DNA from: Cyanophora paradoxa | Taxonomy: Eukaryota; Glaucocystophyceae; Cyanophorales; Cyanophoraceae | Assembly: GCA_004431415.1 (NCBI GenBank) | Contig: QPMI01000097.1 | Location: forward strand, 1 to 64,000 | Direction: 5' to 3' | Length of the DNA stretch: 64,000 nt | Part shown: positions 32,726 to 44,582 of the stretch, piece after piece | Layout: the number at the start of each line of letters is the position of its first letter | How positions within the stretch are numbered: position 1 is the stretch's first letter | Notes under the pieces: generated by a model | What the model was told of the DNA's origin: nothing | The model's database searches: none | What the model saw: the letters and a program-made list of their open reading frames with translations, nothing else | Position numbers and translations under genes: made by a program

Positions 32726-35700
32726 CTACTTGTGCTCGAGGGCCGCGATTTTGGCAGTGAGTTCGTTGATCTGATCTCGATAGATGGCCTTCAATTCAAG
32801 CATGTCCGATCGCAGCTCCTCAAGGGCTTCTTCTCGCTCACCCGCCAGCTCCAACGCAGCGGCATACCGCCTCTCGAGATCTGCAGTTGAGCTGCAAGTT
32901 TCGCGAAGCTGTTGGAGCTCGTCCTGAAGCAGTTTGTTCTGTGCAGTAAGTGTTGAGAGTTCTTCGACCAGGCAATCTGACCGGAGTGGTGCACGTGAGA
33001 AAAGGGGAGGTATGACAGCAACCCAGAAAGGGGTATGAAGTACCTCGCGTTGTGACCAAAGATGTCAGTTGGGTCTGAAGTCCAGCTATCTCACCTTCAC
33101 GTTGACGCTGGATTGCATTCAGAAGAGGCCAGCAGAATGGCAGAAAAAAGGTGCTCACCAGGTTGGCGCTGAGACGTTCGTACGCAGCAGCGGATGGGAG
33201 GCCACTGGGGAGCGAAACAGGAAAGGGGACCGCTGCACAAAGGTCACTTGCAGGACTGCCCGCAAGGGACCGCTGCAGAAGGCATTAATGACTAAAAGAA
33301 GGAGCCTCTTGGGCCCCATGCACCTGGAGAATGTGATCTGCGCTTGCACCACTGACGGTTGCAAGTCCTGCCCCAGCTGGCCGCACAGCAGCAAATGCAG
33401 ATGCCCCACTGGTGGCAGACGCTCCAATAGGCACAGGGCGAAAGAAGGCAGTAGTCCCGGAACCAATCTCAGGTGTTTGGGAGACATGCCCTGTTGTGGG
33501 AGATGACGAGACTGGGTTCGGGGATGGTAAGGCGGTCCGAGCCTCCTCGACAGCCTTCTTAAGACCAGCTATCTCCTCAGCAGCAGAACTGCTTTGCTCT
33601 TCGAGCTGCGAAACGTTTTCAGAGAGAAATCGATCCTGGAGGTGAGTAACTGAACTTGCCTGTCTCGTCAAGGTCTCTACACGTGCCTGGGAGTCAACAA
33701 GAGCTGCACGCATTCGTGTCTCACTTTCAGCCGCCTGCTGCTGTGCACGCAACAGCTGTGCGCGTGCTGCAGAAAGGTTTTCGTTGGAGGTGGACTGTTC
33801 TCGCATAATTGCATCGAGTCGGCCTCGGAGACTGTCAATTTCAGCAGAGATTCGTCTCTGCCAGAACTGAGCCACGAGTATCATGTTGGAGCTATCATCG
33901 CAGTACCTTCTCGTTTGTGCTCGTTGCAATGTTCGCCTCGAGGGCAGCGACCTTGAGAAGAAGATCCTGCACTCTTCCATTCGCCGCCCTTTCTCGCTCT
34001 GCAGCAACAGCGCAGCTCGCCTCCGCTTCCTAGCAATCGGTTCAGCTGGCATGAAGAGCATGATGCGTGATTCATAGGGTGCATGGGACCTGGAGTCGGG
34101 CAGTGAGGGAGCGTTCAACAGCGTCAGCAGCCCCTTTTTGTGCAGCCAACTGGGCATGCATCGTCTCGATCTGCATCGATTTCTCGACTGCAGATATTCA
34201 TGTACAAGCGACATAGCACACCTGCCGAAGGAGCGGCCGTGTCGCATCAGGCACCGTTCCCTTGAGCTCCTCCAATCGACCCTCAGCGGCCTCACAGGAA
34301 GCTCGCAGTTCCTGTGTAGATTAGCACCTCGCGCAGACTTCTTCAATGCATGAAAAACCTCTATCTCTTTTCGAAGCCGATCCTCGCGATGCCCAGCCTG
34401 CATTGCTTGTTGCGCAAGGTTTGCTCGCAGCTCCCCAACGGTTGCTGAGAGAGCCGATTCCCTTTCCCCCGCTTCGCGAAGCTTGACAGCCAACAACGCC
34501 TGTCCAGCTTCGCGAGCCCTCTCCTCTGCGTCCTTGATTTGCAGCTCTGCGCTCGTCTGCAGCGCCACGAGGCGCTGCCTTGCAAGCTCCAAATCTGCTT
34601 TAGTAGACTCCAGCTCCCCCCGAATGCCATCGTAGTCCCGAACAGCACCAAGGCTCCCTGCACGATTTTGGCTGCGAAGGCAGGCATGCTCTCAAAAGTG
34701 TTCTGTTCACCCTCGAGCAATTGTCTTTCTTGTTCCAACTGCGTGTTTGTCGTTTGCAGGACATCGACCCGTGCCTCTGCATCTTCCGCGCGTTTTTTGA
34801 GCCGCTCTATGGTGGTCTGCAAGATCCGCTCAATGTGGTGTGCAGCCTAGATATTGCCGAAGGGGGTTTGAATGCCAAAGTGAGTTACAAACCTCTGCAT
34901 CCTTCATACTCGCCCTGAGCTTCTTCAATGTAGCTTCCAGGTCCCCGACCTTCTTGCTCAAAGCCGTGCCTGTATGGCCCCAGTGAGCGCAGGGGAACAT
35001 AGTGCGCCGCAAAGTAAAGCAAGAATCCACACCCTCGGAAACGAGGCCCTCAATCTGTTGATCCTTCTCGCGCAACCGCTCTTGAATGTCGCTGTCATTA
35101 CCTTTCATCGCGCTGAGTTTTCGCAATGCATCTCGTTCCTACGTTCCAGCGATTGCAGTTAATCGAAATCGTGATCAAAGCACGAGAATACCTTCTGCAA
35201 AGCGGCTGTTTTTTTCTGCTCGGCTTGCAAACGTGTGGCAAATTCCGAGCGAAGGCTCTCCAACTAAACAAGAAAATAAGCATGGAACGGGACAGAAGAA
35301 GCAATCGAAAGTGTCACCTCCGCGCTGAGCTGGGCAGCTCGATTTTCTGACTCCTTGCTCCTAGCGCAGAAATCAAGAGAGTCAGCATCGATCAAACACG
35401 AAACTCACGTTTGAGACACATTCGCCGATTCCTGTAGTACGGCTAGCTGGAGCGCCTGCGCCTCGATTTGCCGTTCCCGGGCCGAGAGCTGCTGTTTCAG
35501 GCGCTCACATTCGTCATCCATTTTTTCGATCTGCAGCTTGAGCTTCGAGGCGAGGGCTTTCCATCCATCATCGGTTTCCGCGGTAGCATTGCTTTGCGAG
35601 GTGTCCCGTTCAGGACACGGGTGTGAAGATTCGGCAGGCGGCTGCGTGAGAGTTGCTGGGTCCGTCGCTAATTGAGAAGATTCTGCAGGCGGCTCCGTGG

Positions 35701-36061
35701 GAGTAGCTGGGTCCGAGTCCGGCCTGGAGTGGGGCACGGCGGCATCCGCCACAGCCACATTCGCAGGCAGCACCGCAGCGCTAGCTACAAGCGCGCCGCC
35801 AGCTGCTAGTGCGCCTCCGCCTCCGCCGTCGCGCTCGATTGTTCCGGCATGTGCCTCCGCTGCCGACTCCGCAGCGTTGCCCCTGCCGACGCGCGTAAGA
35901 TTGCGCGTACGCGAGTGAGCGGTGGCTGACCGCGACTCAGAGGCTGGCGCGGCATCGCGCGGCGCTTGTTGGAGCGGCGCCGGTTTCGTAGCTGTAGGCG
36001 GTGGCGGCGACGGGGCGGGAGCAGGTTCAGTTCCGAACTCTTCCCATTCGTCTTCGCTCAT
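32726..36061 (-). CDS. TMF-like golgin (TATA element modulatory factor family)
   Basis: Long Golgi coiled-coil tether family. Starts at ATG 36061 (MSEDEWEEFGTEPAPAP..), with a roughly 150-residue Pro/Ala/Ser-rich acidic head in the first exon. Coiled-coil exons follow, separated by short introns: ..LKLQIEKMDDECERLKQQLSA.., ..LREKDQQIEGLVSEG.., LSKKVGDLEATLKKLRAS (the TMF hallmark LSKK..KLRA), many Gln/Glu/Arg heptads through 34.8-33.2 kb. The C-terminal TMF TATA-binding domain reads VEELSTLTAQNKLLQDELQQ, LERRYAAALELAGEREEALE and LRSDMLELKAIYRDQINELT, ending at TAG 32726. I did not fix every exon boundary. No frameshift was needed in the parts I read. Confidence 0.8.
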
Positions 36062-36310
36062 CCTGCTCGCGCTCCCGCGGCCGTGCGCTCCGTGTACGTA
36101 AGCGCTGCTTTCGCTGCTTTCGCACCCCCCCCCCCCCCCCCCCCCCCCCCTCTAGATCTCCGATCCCGCCCCCCCCAACGTGGGCGGAGGGGGGAGGGGG
36201 GAGGGTGGGGGGGTACCGGTGGGGGGGTGGACCGTGGGGGAGAGAGATCTCGAGATCTATATTCTAGAGACCCGCCGGCCGCGGGCCGGCCTGGCGGGCG
36301 ATATATATAC
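36062..36310. other. Upstream region with 26-base poly-C tract
   Basis: Immediately upstream of the golgin start: an uninterrupted C run at 36125-36150, then CCCGCCCCCCCC and G-rich stretches to about 36240. No gene seen. Confidence 0.7.
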
Positions 36311-36440
36311 ACAGCGGTACGCTCCCATACAAAAGAACTCCAGGGCAACTTACCTAAAAGTACTCCAAAACCTCCGCAAGTACCGCCCAAAAAAACCACC
36401 AAGAACCGCCGCAAGGACCTCGAAAGGTACGACCAGGGTA
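36310..36440. repeat. Left arm of a long-range inverted repeat
   Basis: ACAGCGGTACGCTCCCATAC then AAAAGAACTCCAGGGCAACTT and AAACCTCCGCAAGT match, in reverse orientation, 40085-40225 (CTCCGAGTCA.., AAGTTGCCCTGGAGTTCTTT, GGGAGCGTACCGCTGT). The arms are imperfect, about 100-130 bp, with a 3.7-kb interval. Confidence 0.7.
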
Positions 36441-38349
36441 CGGGTGGTTGAGGTACCGAGTCACTTCCGGCGCGGGGGCTCATACAAGCCCAGAATCGGA
36501 CACTAAACCCTGGTCGGCGTTCCGGGCCGTAGCTAGGCGCCCCAGCTGCAGAAATGGCATCCTATCGATCAATACTGGTGTCTCTGATGCCAAGCGCGCG
36601 CCCCCGAAGCGATTCAGGTGCCCTCCGTGCGAACTGCTTCGCCCCACTGGTCTGACGCGGTCCGAGCTGCAGCTAGGTGGCCGGAAAGCGCAGGCAGTCA
36701 ACCTTTGAGCTGACGGCTATCGGGCAGCGCAGGCAGGTGCGGCTTTTCAAGGTCGCCGCTAACGGTCACATTGCACTGAGCGCAATCTGCCCGCAGACAT
36801 GCGCTCTCGCTGGCTAAGACGCATTTAAAGAGTCTGTAGAGCGGGCCAGAGTGCTTCGCCGCTACCGCCGCCGTCGATTAGGTGTGGTGCCGCCGCCGCC
36901 GCTGCTGCCCCTCTCCATTGACGACGCGCAGACCGTGTAGATCAGCCATAGTGCAAGCCGTGTCGTCGGTAGAAGCAGATGCTGTCTCTTAGGCCGCCCT
37001 CATTTACGGTTCGCCGCCCGCTTGCATGCTCTCGACCGCCCGACCGACGTACGGCCCGCACCGCTTGCAGCGCGCTCGGCTGGCGGCGGCATGATACAGC
37101 AGAGCTTTCTGAGCTGAGCAGCAATGCCGCGGTCCGTCCGGTTTCCTTTTTCCGGTTGTCCGATCCGTCGCCGCCTGCTGATTCGGGTTGCAGACGGTGC
37201 TGCGCTAGTGCTGCTCTGATGAAAACGAAGCGATAGTGCTGTTTCGGCGGAGCTGCTGCATCGACGATCAGATTCCTCGCTCCGTCGGCCGGCCGGCGCT
37301 CCCTCGAACCCTGCCGCTTCTAGCTGCGCTGCCTGGCTCGCGCTGCTAGAGCTAGACAGTTTTGCTTTCAGTATGACTGGAGCGCAACTCCCGCCGCCAG
37401 GCCGGTCTAGATCTGCTGCCGGCTGGCGGACCGCGCCCGGCTTCCAAACACCGCTGTCTGTGTGGCCGCTCTCCAGCCTAGCCTAGGATTCTGTTATCTA
37501 TTTGTGTTTTATTGAAGAACACGCTCTCGCACCCACTGGGCCAGGCTCGGCGCGGATCTTGGGGCTTTGTTAGTTCTTGGCCGCGGTGCTTGAATGGCCA
37601 TGGCGCAGTGGGCCGCATGATGTGTGTCGGCACCCCTCGAAAGCGTACTGCAGCAGATCTAGATCTGAGCGTGTACGCTTGCACGGCCCGTCTGAGTACG
37701 CCGACGCCTTGCACGCCGAGGCAACTGGTCCGCCAGGCCGACACCCCCTCGGCTGCGCACGCCGTCATTCGGTGGCTGGTCCGCCCCGAGCCCTCCGAGG
37801 GCTCGCATTGAGAAGAAAGCTCAATTTGACACCGCACGAATGCTTCGGGGATGAGCCGCGCGACGTTTACTTGACGCGCGACGCGCTGATTCTGTGAGTG
37901 ATCATGATCAGTGACATGAGGTGCGGGGTAAGCGAGTTCGCGACGTAGAAGCTGCAGGCGAGCTGTATATGGCCTTATTTAATATTATCATGCTTAGTTG
38001 TAACTGCCGCCGCAGTTTCCAAGTTGCCAATTTCATGACCTCCTTCAATCCTGAAATGTGGGATCAGTTTTATGCTGGTCGTTTAGGCTTTTTGAAGTAG
38101 TAATGATGCGGTTTTTTGGCAAATCGTCGGAGGCTGCCGCAGTGCGCGCGCGCTTTTGCCTGCAGTTTCTATCAGTAATAGTACATAACTGATACATTTT
38201 GGAGCATTAGAGGCTGCAGGGGCCGCGCGCGCGCGGCTCTTGGTCTCCGGCCTGCCACTGGTACTGTCACTGGGCCTCTGAGCCAGAACTGTTTTCAGAG
38301 CCAAACACACACATACAGCGCGTGCGCTGCAAATCACATCATATTTTCA
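36441..38349. other. Gene-poor region, nothing supported
   Basis: Several short frames exist on both strands (longest about 119 codons at 37478-37837) but none shows a domain, intron pattern or codon-like bias I would defend. Local features: GTGCCGCCGCCGCCGCTGCT at about 36890 and TA-rich patches near 37970-38100. Confidence 0.5.
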
Positions 38350-39330
38350 CTAAACTAAACCTTTAAAAAGCCCTGAAGAGCACAGCGCCGCCCCGTCCGC
38401 CCGGGCGGCGCGGGGCCGCTCGGGCGGCCGCCAGCGCCGCCCCACGCCGCCCTGCGCCGCCCGGGCGGCCACCAGCGCCGCTCAGCGCCGCCCCGCGCCG
38501 CCCGGGCGGCCACCAGCGCCGCCTCGCACTGTCACCCGCCGCCTCCCGCCGCCCGGGCAGCCGCCGCCGCCCCGCGCCGCCCGCGTCGCCCCGCGCCGCC
38601 CCCGCCGCCCGGGCGGCCGCCAGCGCCGCCCCGCGCCGCCCCGCGCCGCCCGCGTCGCCCCGCGCCGCCCCCGCCGCCCGGGCGGCCGCCAGCGCCGCCC
38701 CGCGCTGTCACCCGCCGCACCCCGCCGCCTGGGCGGCCGCCGCCCGCCGCCCGGACGGCCGCCAGCGCCGCCCCGCGTCGCCCCGCGCCGCCCCGCGTCG
38801 CCCCCGCCGCCCGGGCGGCCGCCAGCGCCGCCCCGCGCTGTCACCCGCCGCACCCCGCCGCCTGGGCGGCCGCCGCCCGCCGCCCGGACGGCCGCCAGCG
38901 CCGCCCCGCGTCGCCCGCGCCGCCCCCGCCGCCCCGCGCCGCCCCGCGTCGCCCGCGCCGCCCCCCGCCGCCCGGGCGGCCGCCAGCGCCGCCCCACGCC
39001 GCCCTGCGCCGCCCGGGCGGCCACCAGCGCCGCCCGCGCTGTCACCTGCTGCCCAGCGCCGCCGCGGCGCCCGGGCGGCCGCCAGCGCCGCCCCGCGCCG
39101 CCCCGCGCCGCTCTGCGCCGCCCCGCGTCGCCCCGCGCCGCCCCGCGCCGCCCCGCGCCGCCCCGTGTCGCCCCGCGCCGCCCGCGCCGCCCGGGCGGCC
39201 GCCATGTCCAGCGCCGCCCCGCGCCGCCCGTGCGGCGATCCTCGCCGCCGCCCGCCGCCTCGCGCCGCCCGGGCGGCCGCCAGCGCCGCGCCGCGCCATC
39301 CCGTCCCCACTGGGGCCGCGCCGCTCTGCA
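38350..39330. repeat. GC-rich minisatellite block
   Basis: About 950 bp built from variants of GCCGCCCCGCG, CCGCCCGGGCGGCCGCCAGC and CGCTGTCACCCGCC, with higher-order repetition (for example 38690-38760 is nearly repeated at 38815-38890). G+C is far above the surrounding DNA. Long Arg/Gly/Ala frames on the minus strand are a by-product of the repeat. Confidence 0.9.
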
Positions 39331-41300
39331 GATGCGGCATGAGCGCGATGCGCGCGTGAACGCGGCGGCGGGACAGCCTGGCAGGGCGAGGCGAGTCGAG
39401 GCCGGTGTGTGCGCTGCTCGTTGTTAGGCGCACTATGTCGTTGATCATGTCTAATCGCCGAGAACGAGACGAACGAGGGCGAGCGCCCCCCGCCGCTTCT
39501 GCCGCTCCTGGCCGCCACGGCTTCTTGGATCTTGTCCACTTGCTTCGAGCGACGGGCTTGCTTCTTGCAAACGGGCTTCTTGCCGACGGGCTTCTTCAAG
39601 CTGAAGGCGCCCGAAGCGCCCTTCCTGCGACGCGACGGCCACGGCCGCTCGCTTGCTGCTGCTAACTAGGCTAGTAGGCGAGTCTGCTGCTGCCTCATGC
39701 AGTGCGGCGGCAGCGCGCGCCGCCCCGAGCGGCCTCCCTGCAGCTGGGCGGCGCTGATCAACGTTCTGATCAACTCGACCAAGTCCAATTTTTTTTCGGG
39801 GTTCGCGATCGCGTCGCGAGCGATTTTGGTTGGCTGAGCGTCGCGATCGATCCCGTAGATTCGCAAACGCTCCCGTAGGGAGGCTCTGCTTCCGACGCTC
39901 TTAACGATGATTATAAGCGCTTGTGGGGCAAACCGCCAGGCGCCGGGGCGTTTCAATTCTTCTGTTTGCCGGCTTCGCTGCGGCGATTTCATCCCCGGGG
40001 TCGAAGCTGGGGGTTGAAAGCGGGATACACCAAATTTGTTTTTGACTCGAGGTCTTGGGACTTGACGTCAATTTGACGGTTCGACGGTTACGATGTCGTG
40101 ACTCGGAGGTTTTTTGGGCTCTAAGTTGACGTGACACGGAGGTTGTCTGGCTCCTAGACTCGGCTCCTTTTGCAAGTTGCCCTGGAGTTCTTTACTATGG
40201 GAGCGTACCGCTGTGATATACAGATTACGGCATGCGCAGGGAGCGACGGGGCAAGGATCGGGTCCTGCCAGGCTGGTCGGGTATACGTAGGGGTGGCCAT
40301 GCATATGGGCCGGGGTGCCCCCGGCCTGGCACGGATAAGGTGTGTGCATTATATTTTGGCGTGAAACGCGGTACTACGGTATCTAGCAAAGCTAGGGTCC
40401 GTGGCCACGGCCCGGCGGTCTGCGACACGTGATCATGAGGCCGGGACGACGCCACGGCACAGTTTTCGTAGGCAATTCGAAATCGAAGTGCTCTACTATA
40501 GCTAGTACTAGCTATAGGTCGAGGTGCAGGCCTTGCCCGGAGGCTTGCCCGTTCCCTCCACGGCCCTGAGGGAATGGAATGCTAACCGATCGAAATCGAG
40601 CCCCGAAGGCCTCCCCCGCTCAAACGAGCAAAAAGAAAAAGATGGAGCCGCATAGTGTCAGAAGAGGCGGCAGGCACTGGGTCGTCTCGCGGTGGGGCGC
40701 CCCGACACCCAGCGTTCAGGGCTCGTAATTATAATATAATATTTCAAGTAGCAAGCTGAGACGCCATTGCTGCGCCGGACTGCACGAACGGTGAAGCTCA
40801 GCTCGCACACTGGGGTACAGTCAGCCCTTCGCCGGCACCCGCCTTCCGCGTACCCCTTAACCGTGGCCGCAGCCAGGCGGCTGCCGCTCCTATACGATGG
40901 CTGCTCCGGGACAATGGAGCAGCTGGTGCGTTGTTGCCCCCACATGTACAGGTGTAGTTCACAGATGAAGCTAGCTAGCCGCTAGCTCATGTGTCTACGC
41001 TTCACGCAAACACTAACCCTAGAGAAAGAGTTGCTGCCTCGAAATCGGCCGAAAATTGGCTGAAATCGAACCATGAAATCGCAGAGTCGAATTCGAAGTT
41101 CGCCCCCTCTCACATGAACCCCCACAGGAACGTCTTCCGGAGCCCGGATGAGCTCAGGCATTGACACAGCACGCAGGCTGCCTCCTGTGTAGAAGGGCCT
41201 CGCAGATGGGAGTAGTTGGCCTGTCGCCGTGGGTGAGCTGGGCGTTGTTTTCGGTTTCCAGCACATAGCTATGTTGTCCATATATATATATATGCATTGA
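39331..41300. other. Intergenic, repeat-derived
   Basis: No supported gene. Holds a CGCGATCG-rich patch (39800-39860), the right arm of the inverted repeat (40085-40225), a family B repeat (40355-40650) and a TA run (41280-41292). Confidence 0.5.
40355..40650 (+). repeat. Dispersed repeat family B, copy 1
   Basis: TTTGGCGTGA..GGTATCTAG.AAAGC..GGGTCCG, AGGCCGGGACGACGCC..GGCACAGTT, TTTTCGTAGGCAA, TTGCC..GGAGGCTTGCCCGTTC, GGAATGCTAACCGATCGAAA, CCTCCCCCGCTCAAACGAGC and AAAGATGGAGCCGCAT. Matches 44583-44885, 45232-45345 and 53840-54085 piecewise. Confidence 0.75.
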
Positions 41301-41630
41301 CGGCTATTTCGCATTTGGACACGTACTCAAAACGCAGGTCCCGGCTACAAGTGTGGGATGTACACTGCGGCCGCCGCGGCCGCGGGCCCAGCCCACCAGC
41401 GAACTGGCCGGCCGGGCCCTGTGTGGCCCCCTAAGGAGAGTAATGCGCCTCCCCGCGGACACTCTGGCTAGCTAGAGCTACATGTATGTGCCCGCACGGC
41501 GTGGTGCTGCATCGTCTTGTACATGTGGCGGCGGGGGTCGTCTCGGGGCGGTGGCGGGAGCCCCTACGGGCCCTGGCCTCTGGGGGGTCCGACATGGAGT
41601 CAGCCTGCGGTGGGCGCCGGGGCTATTTCG
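41300..41630 (-). repeat. Dispersed repeat family A, copy 3 (reverse)
   Basis: Reverse orientation: GCATTTGGACACGTACTCAA .. to GTGGCGGGAGCCCCTACGGG. The match with the copy at 48560 extends further, to GACATGGAGTCAGCCTGCGG near 41600, so the 5' end of these two copies lies deeper than in others. Confidence 0.85.
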
Positions 41631-42288
41631 TTTTCTTGCTTTCCCTCTGCTTCTCTTTTCGCCCTGCTGGGTGCTGTGGTGTAGACGATCGTCCCAAGAG
41701 AAAGCGGCCCACAGGCCATGCGATGAGGCCCACCAGAGTGGCAATGACGCTTGACGCGAACGCCACTGTTTTGAGAGCTGTGAGGACGCCGGCTGCATGC
41801 CCGACGAGCTGGAGAGGGCCCTGCCCCGGATACTTGAAAAGCAGGAACATGATGCAAATGTTCTCCGCGAAGTCTACCAAAGCAGAGAAGAGCGGTAGGA
41901 GGTTCAGCATCGCCAGTGCCGGGAACGGCCGATAGAGCGCGGTGACCGCCATAGCGAGCCCAAGTCCGTAGCCAGGGGTCAACAGGAAGTCGAGGAAACA
42001 GACGACGAAGGCTACGCGGCGCCCGTCTATACCGAAGCTTTCAAGCGTGCGGTTCGCCCCGGCAGCCGAGTAGAATACTTGTGAGTCCAGAATGGGTTCA
42101 GCGTCCTTGGCGACGCGATGTAGCTGTGAGCGCATGTCGTGCTGCGACCACGCCACGGCGCTCACTTGCGCGCGCGTCAACCGAGAATCGTGCCGTGCGG
42201 CGGCGCGCGCGTACCGAGCAATGCGCACGATGCGAACAATGTCCATGTGTGCATGCCGGACACGGCGGCCGAAATCCGCCTGAGACAC
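41623..42288 (-). CDS. Four-helix membrane protein, unknown
   Basis: Uninterrupted frame ending ..GRKEKQRESKKTK. The likely start is a later Met (about 42135, MRSQLHRVAKDAEP..), because the upstream part is Arg/His-rich and overlaps nothing conserved. It contains LDSQVFYSAAGANRTLESFG, then four hydrophobic helices: VVCFLDFLLTPGYGLGLAMA, LAMLNLLPLFSALVDFAENI, CIMFLLFKY.. and LKTVAFASSVIATLVGLIAW, closing with a basic cytosolic tail. The layout (FYxxxxA..LLexLG..GR, four TM, DxxEN in helix two) is seen in a family of small uncharacterised bacterial and eukaryotic membrane proteins. Its 3' end touches the family A repeat. Confidence 0.5.
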   Translation of the reverse strand: MSQADFGRRVRHAHMDIVRIVRIARYARAAARHDSRLTRAQVSAVAWSQHDMRSQLHRVAKDAEPILDSQVFYSAAGANRTLESFGIDGRRVAFVVCFLDFLLTPGYGLGLAMAVTALYRPFPALAMLNLLPLFSALVDFAENICIMFLLFKYPGQGPLQLVGHAAGVLTALKTVAFASSVIATLVGLIAWPVGRFLLGRSSTPQHPAGRKEKQRESKKTK

Positions 42289-42503
42289 GGCATCGCGGCG
42301 CTCGTGTACCCCACACGCCGCGGTTACGGCGCGGTACTGTAGTAGCGGCGGTACTTACGGCTGCGACGGCTGCAGCCTGCACCGGCTGTGGGCTGCGGCG
42401 CTGCTTCGGCGCACGGGCCGCTCGGCGCTGGGCTCAGCAGTTGCTGGGCATTATCTGGCTGGTTACGCGTACGCCATTCCCCCAGGACTTGTAGCGACTC
42501 CAG

Positions 42504-44521
42504 ATGGAAGTCTCCGAAGCCGAGCCGCCCGAGGTGCCTGCGGCCTCCGGTCCCCGGGACACGAGCTTCGAGAGTATATCGAGTCTGTTTCATCTGCCGA
42601 TCAACGAGGCCTCCAAGCGGTGCCTGATCGCTGAGAATCGTTCTGCGCAATTTTGACGGGTTGTTTGGCGCAGGCTTGGAATCTGCGTCACCTTGTTGAA
42701 GAAGCTATGCAGGAGACACGGGTTGTCGCGGTGGCCGTACAGGAAGCTGAAGTCGCTCGAACGCATCAACGTTACAACGACGGCGCGTTCCTCAGTTCGC
42801 CCGAACCCGTACGCGCGTCCGATATAGGGTCGCTCGCAATTGTCAGCATCAGCGCGCCGTCTGGCATCCAGAGCCGGTCTAGTGGGCCGAACCTGCGACT
42901 AAACAGTATATATCATATCTCGCTTGACGCTGACCTTGTATCTTGGCAGGCATTGAAGTTGGGAAGCGAAGATCAGATCTCTGAACTCGATCGACTGGTC
43001 CACCAGGCCGGGCGTCCGAGTTTGAAGCGCCGGGCCTCCTCCGAAGACATCAACGGCGTGAAACGGGAGCGCGTGGAGCGCATGGTTGTGCCGAACGTGA
43101 CGAGGGAAGAGACAAGCGAGGGAGAGGGCGAAGGAGGGGAGGACGAGCGGAGCGATGGGTCGGGGCCAGCGAGGAGCCCCGGAACGGAGGCAGCCGGGCT
43201 GCTGCTCCTCGCAGGGTCCAGCGCGAACCCGTTGGCTGACCGCCGGTCACCGCTCGAAATCGGACGGCCTCCATCGCCGCGCAGACGCACTGTCACCGCG
43301 GGGCCACCAGGTCCAACCAGGCTGCCCCCGCTGGCATCGCTTCTCGAGCCCCGTCCGGGTCCGCACTCTCCGAGGGATGGATCCTCGAGCTCTGGCCCCG
43401 GCCGATCGCCCGCTGGGCTCTCGCCTCTCGTCCTTCCGCCCGATGTCCAGGCCTGCCCTGCCCTTGTCGAAATGGCAAACGCCTTCTGCGCCACGCACGT
43501 GGCCTCGCGGGTGAGCCCCTCCTGCCCCCGGCCGCGCGATCAGCCCCTTCAGCCCGCTGCCCGGTCGGCCCCGCCGGCTCACGGCGTCTTCAGGCAGGGG
43601 CTCTTCTTTTGACGGCTGCGGGAGACGTCCTCTACTGTAACCGCAGTGTGTGCATGCAGCTCGCGACTGGGGAGCGCGAGCTCCGCGAACGGGTGCTCCA
43701 CGCGCTGCCCTGCTGTTCGCAAGCTGCATCTCACGTGCAGGCGGGGCCAGGGCGCCGTGTACCATGCGCACCTGGACGACAGAGGGGCCCTGCAGGCGGC
43801 CTTGAGCGAGTTCTCGACGGGGACCCTCACGCACAGCTCCCTCAAGATCCGCTGCTTACGCGGCGGCGGTGCACATTCCGGGCGTGTCTGTCTGGGTCGC
43901 GCTGATCGATGCTGCGTACAGGCTCGCCGTGGCCGTTCGTTGTGCACCTCACAAAGCTGCAGGCGGGGGCTGGAGGGCCAATAGGACCGGGGCAGGCCCC
44001 CCTCTCCCCCTCTCTAGTGGCGGTCACCCTCGAATCCGTCTACTCTCTCTTGGGGGACGATGCAGGTAGCCCGCTCCAGCAGACCCTCCTGGAGAACGAG
44101 GGGGCCATTCACTCGGCCCTTGCTGCCTCGCCACATGGAATTGCGCTCATGGGAACCGACACGGGCTTCCTCTCTGTCAATACCCGCCTCGTCACCCTCC
44201 TTGGCTACACTCGTGAGGAGCTGACCAGTGGACGCCCCGAGTGCGGTCTTCTCCGGCCCCTGATCGCCCCGGCTGACCGCAAACGCTGGGATGTGCGTGG
44301 TCCCGTGCAGCCTGCTCCAGTGATCCTTCTGTCTGACTCTACAGCATTAGATCATGTGGGGCGAGCTACTCTCCGGCGGTGTGCGTTTTGTACAGCTGGA
44401 GCGCAAGCTTTTGCACCGCAGTGGAGCTGTGATTCCGGCGCTCCTGGCGCTGCACACCCTCAGCGATCGCCAGCGCATTCCACAAGCATTCCTCGTAGAG
44501 TTCCAGCACCAGCACTCTTAG
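42504..44521 (+). CDS. RWP-RK domain transcription factor with PAS domain
   Basis: ATG 42504 (MEVSEAEPPEVP..). Exon 1 42504-42619, exon 2 42674-42770 and exon 3 42950-43510 join in frame; exon 4 begins at 43594. The RWP-RK DNA-binding domain spans exons 1-3: SLFHLPINEASKRLGICVTL, LKKLCRRHGLSRWPYRKLKS and LERINALKLG, with the signature RWPYRK. A Ser/Pro-rich acidic region follows, then a GAF/PAS-like segment (LLLTAAGDVLYCNRSVCMQL), and near the end a PAS fold: ALAASPHGIALMGTDTGFLS, VNTRLVTLLGYTREEL, then a PAC-like VQLERKLLHRSGAVIPALLA ending at TAG 44519-44521. Exon limits after 43594 are not fixed. A nuclear regulator, perhaps sensing a ligand or redox state through PAS. Confidence 0.75.
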
Positions 44522-44582
44522 CTTATTTCAGCAGAAAGTTTTCGTGTACAGAATAGCTTATTCCGCTGATTCTGACCCTCCC

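Noticed and set aside
38482-39599. Long Arg/Gly/Ala-rich minus-strand frames (187-246 codons)
   Set aside because: They lie within the GC minisatellite, repeat in step with it and lack any domain; an open frame is expected from stop-poor GC repeats.
43247-43834. 195-codon minus-strand frame opposite the RWP-RK gene
   Set aside because: Shadow of exon 3-4; Arg/Gly-rich, no domain.
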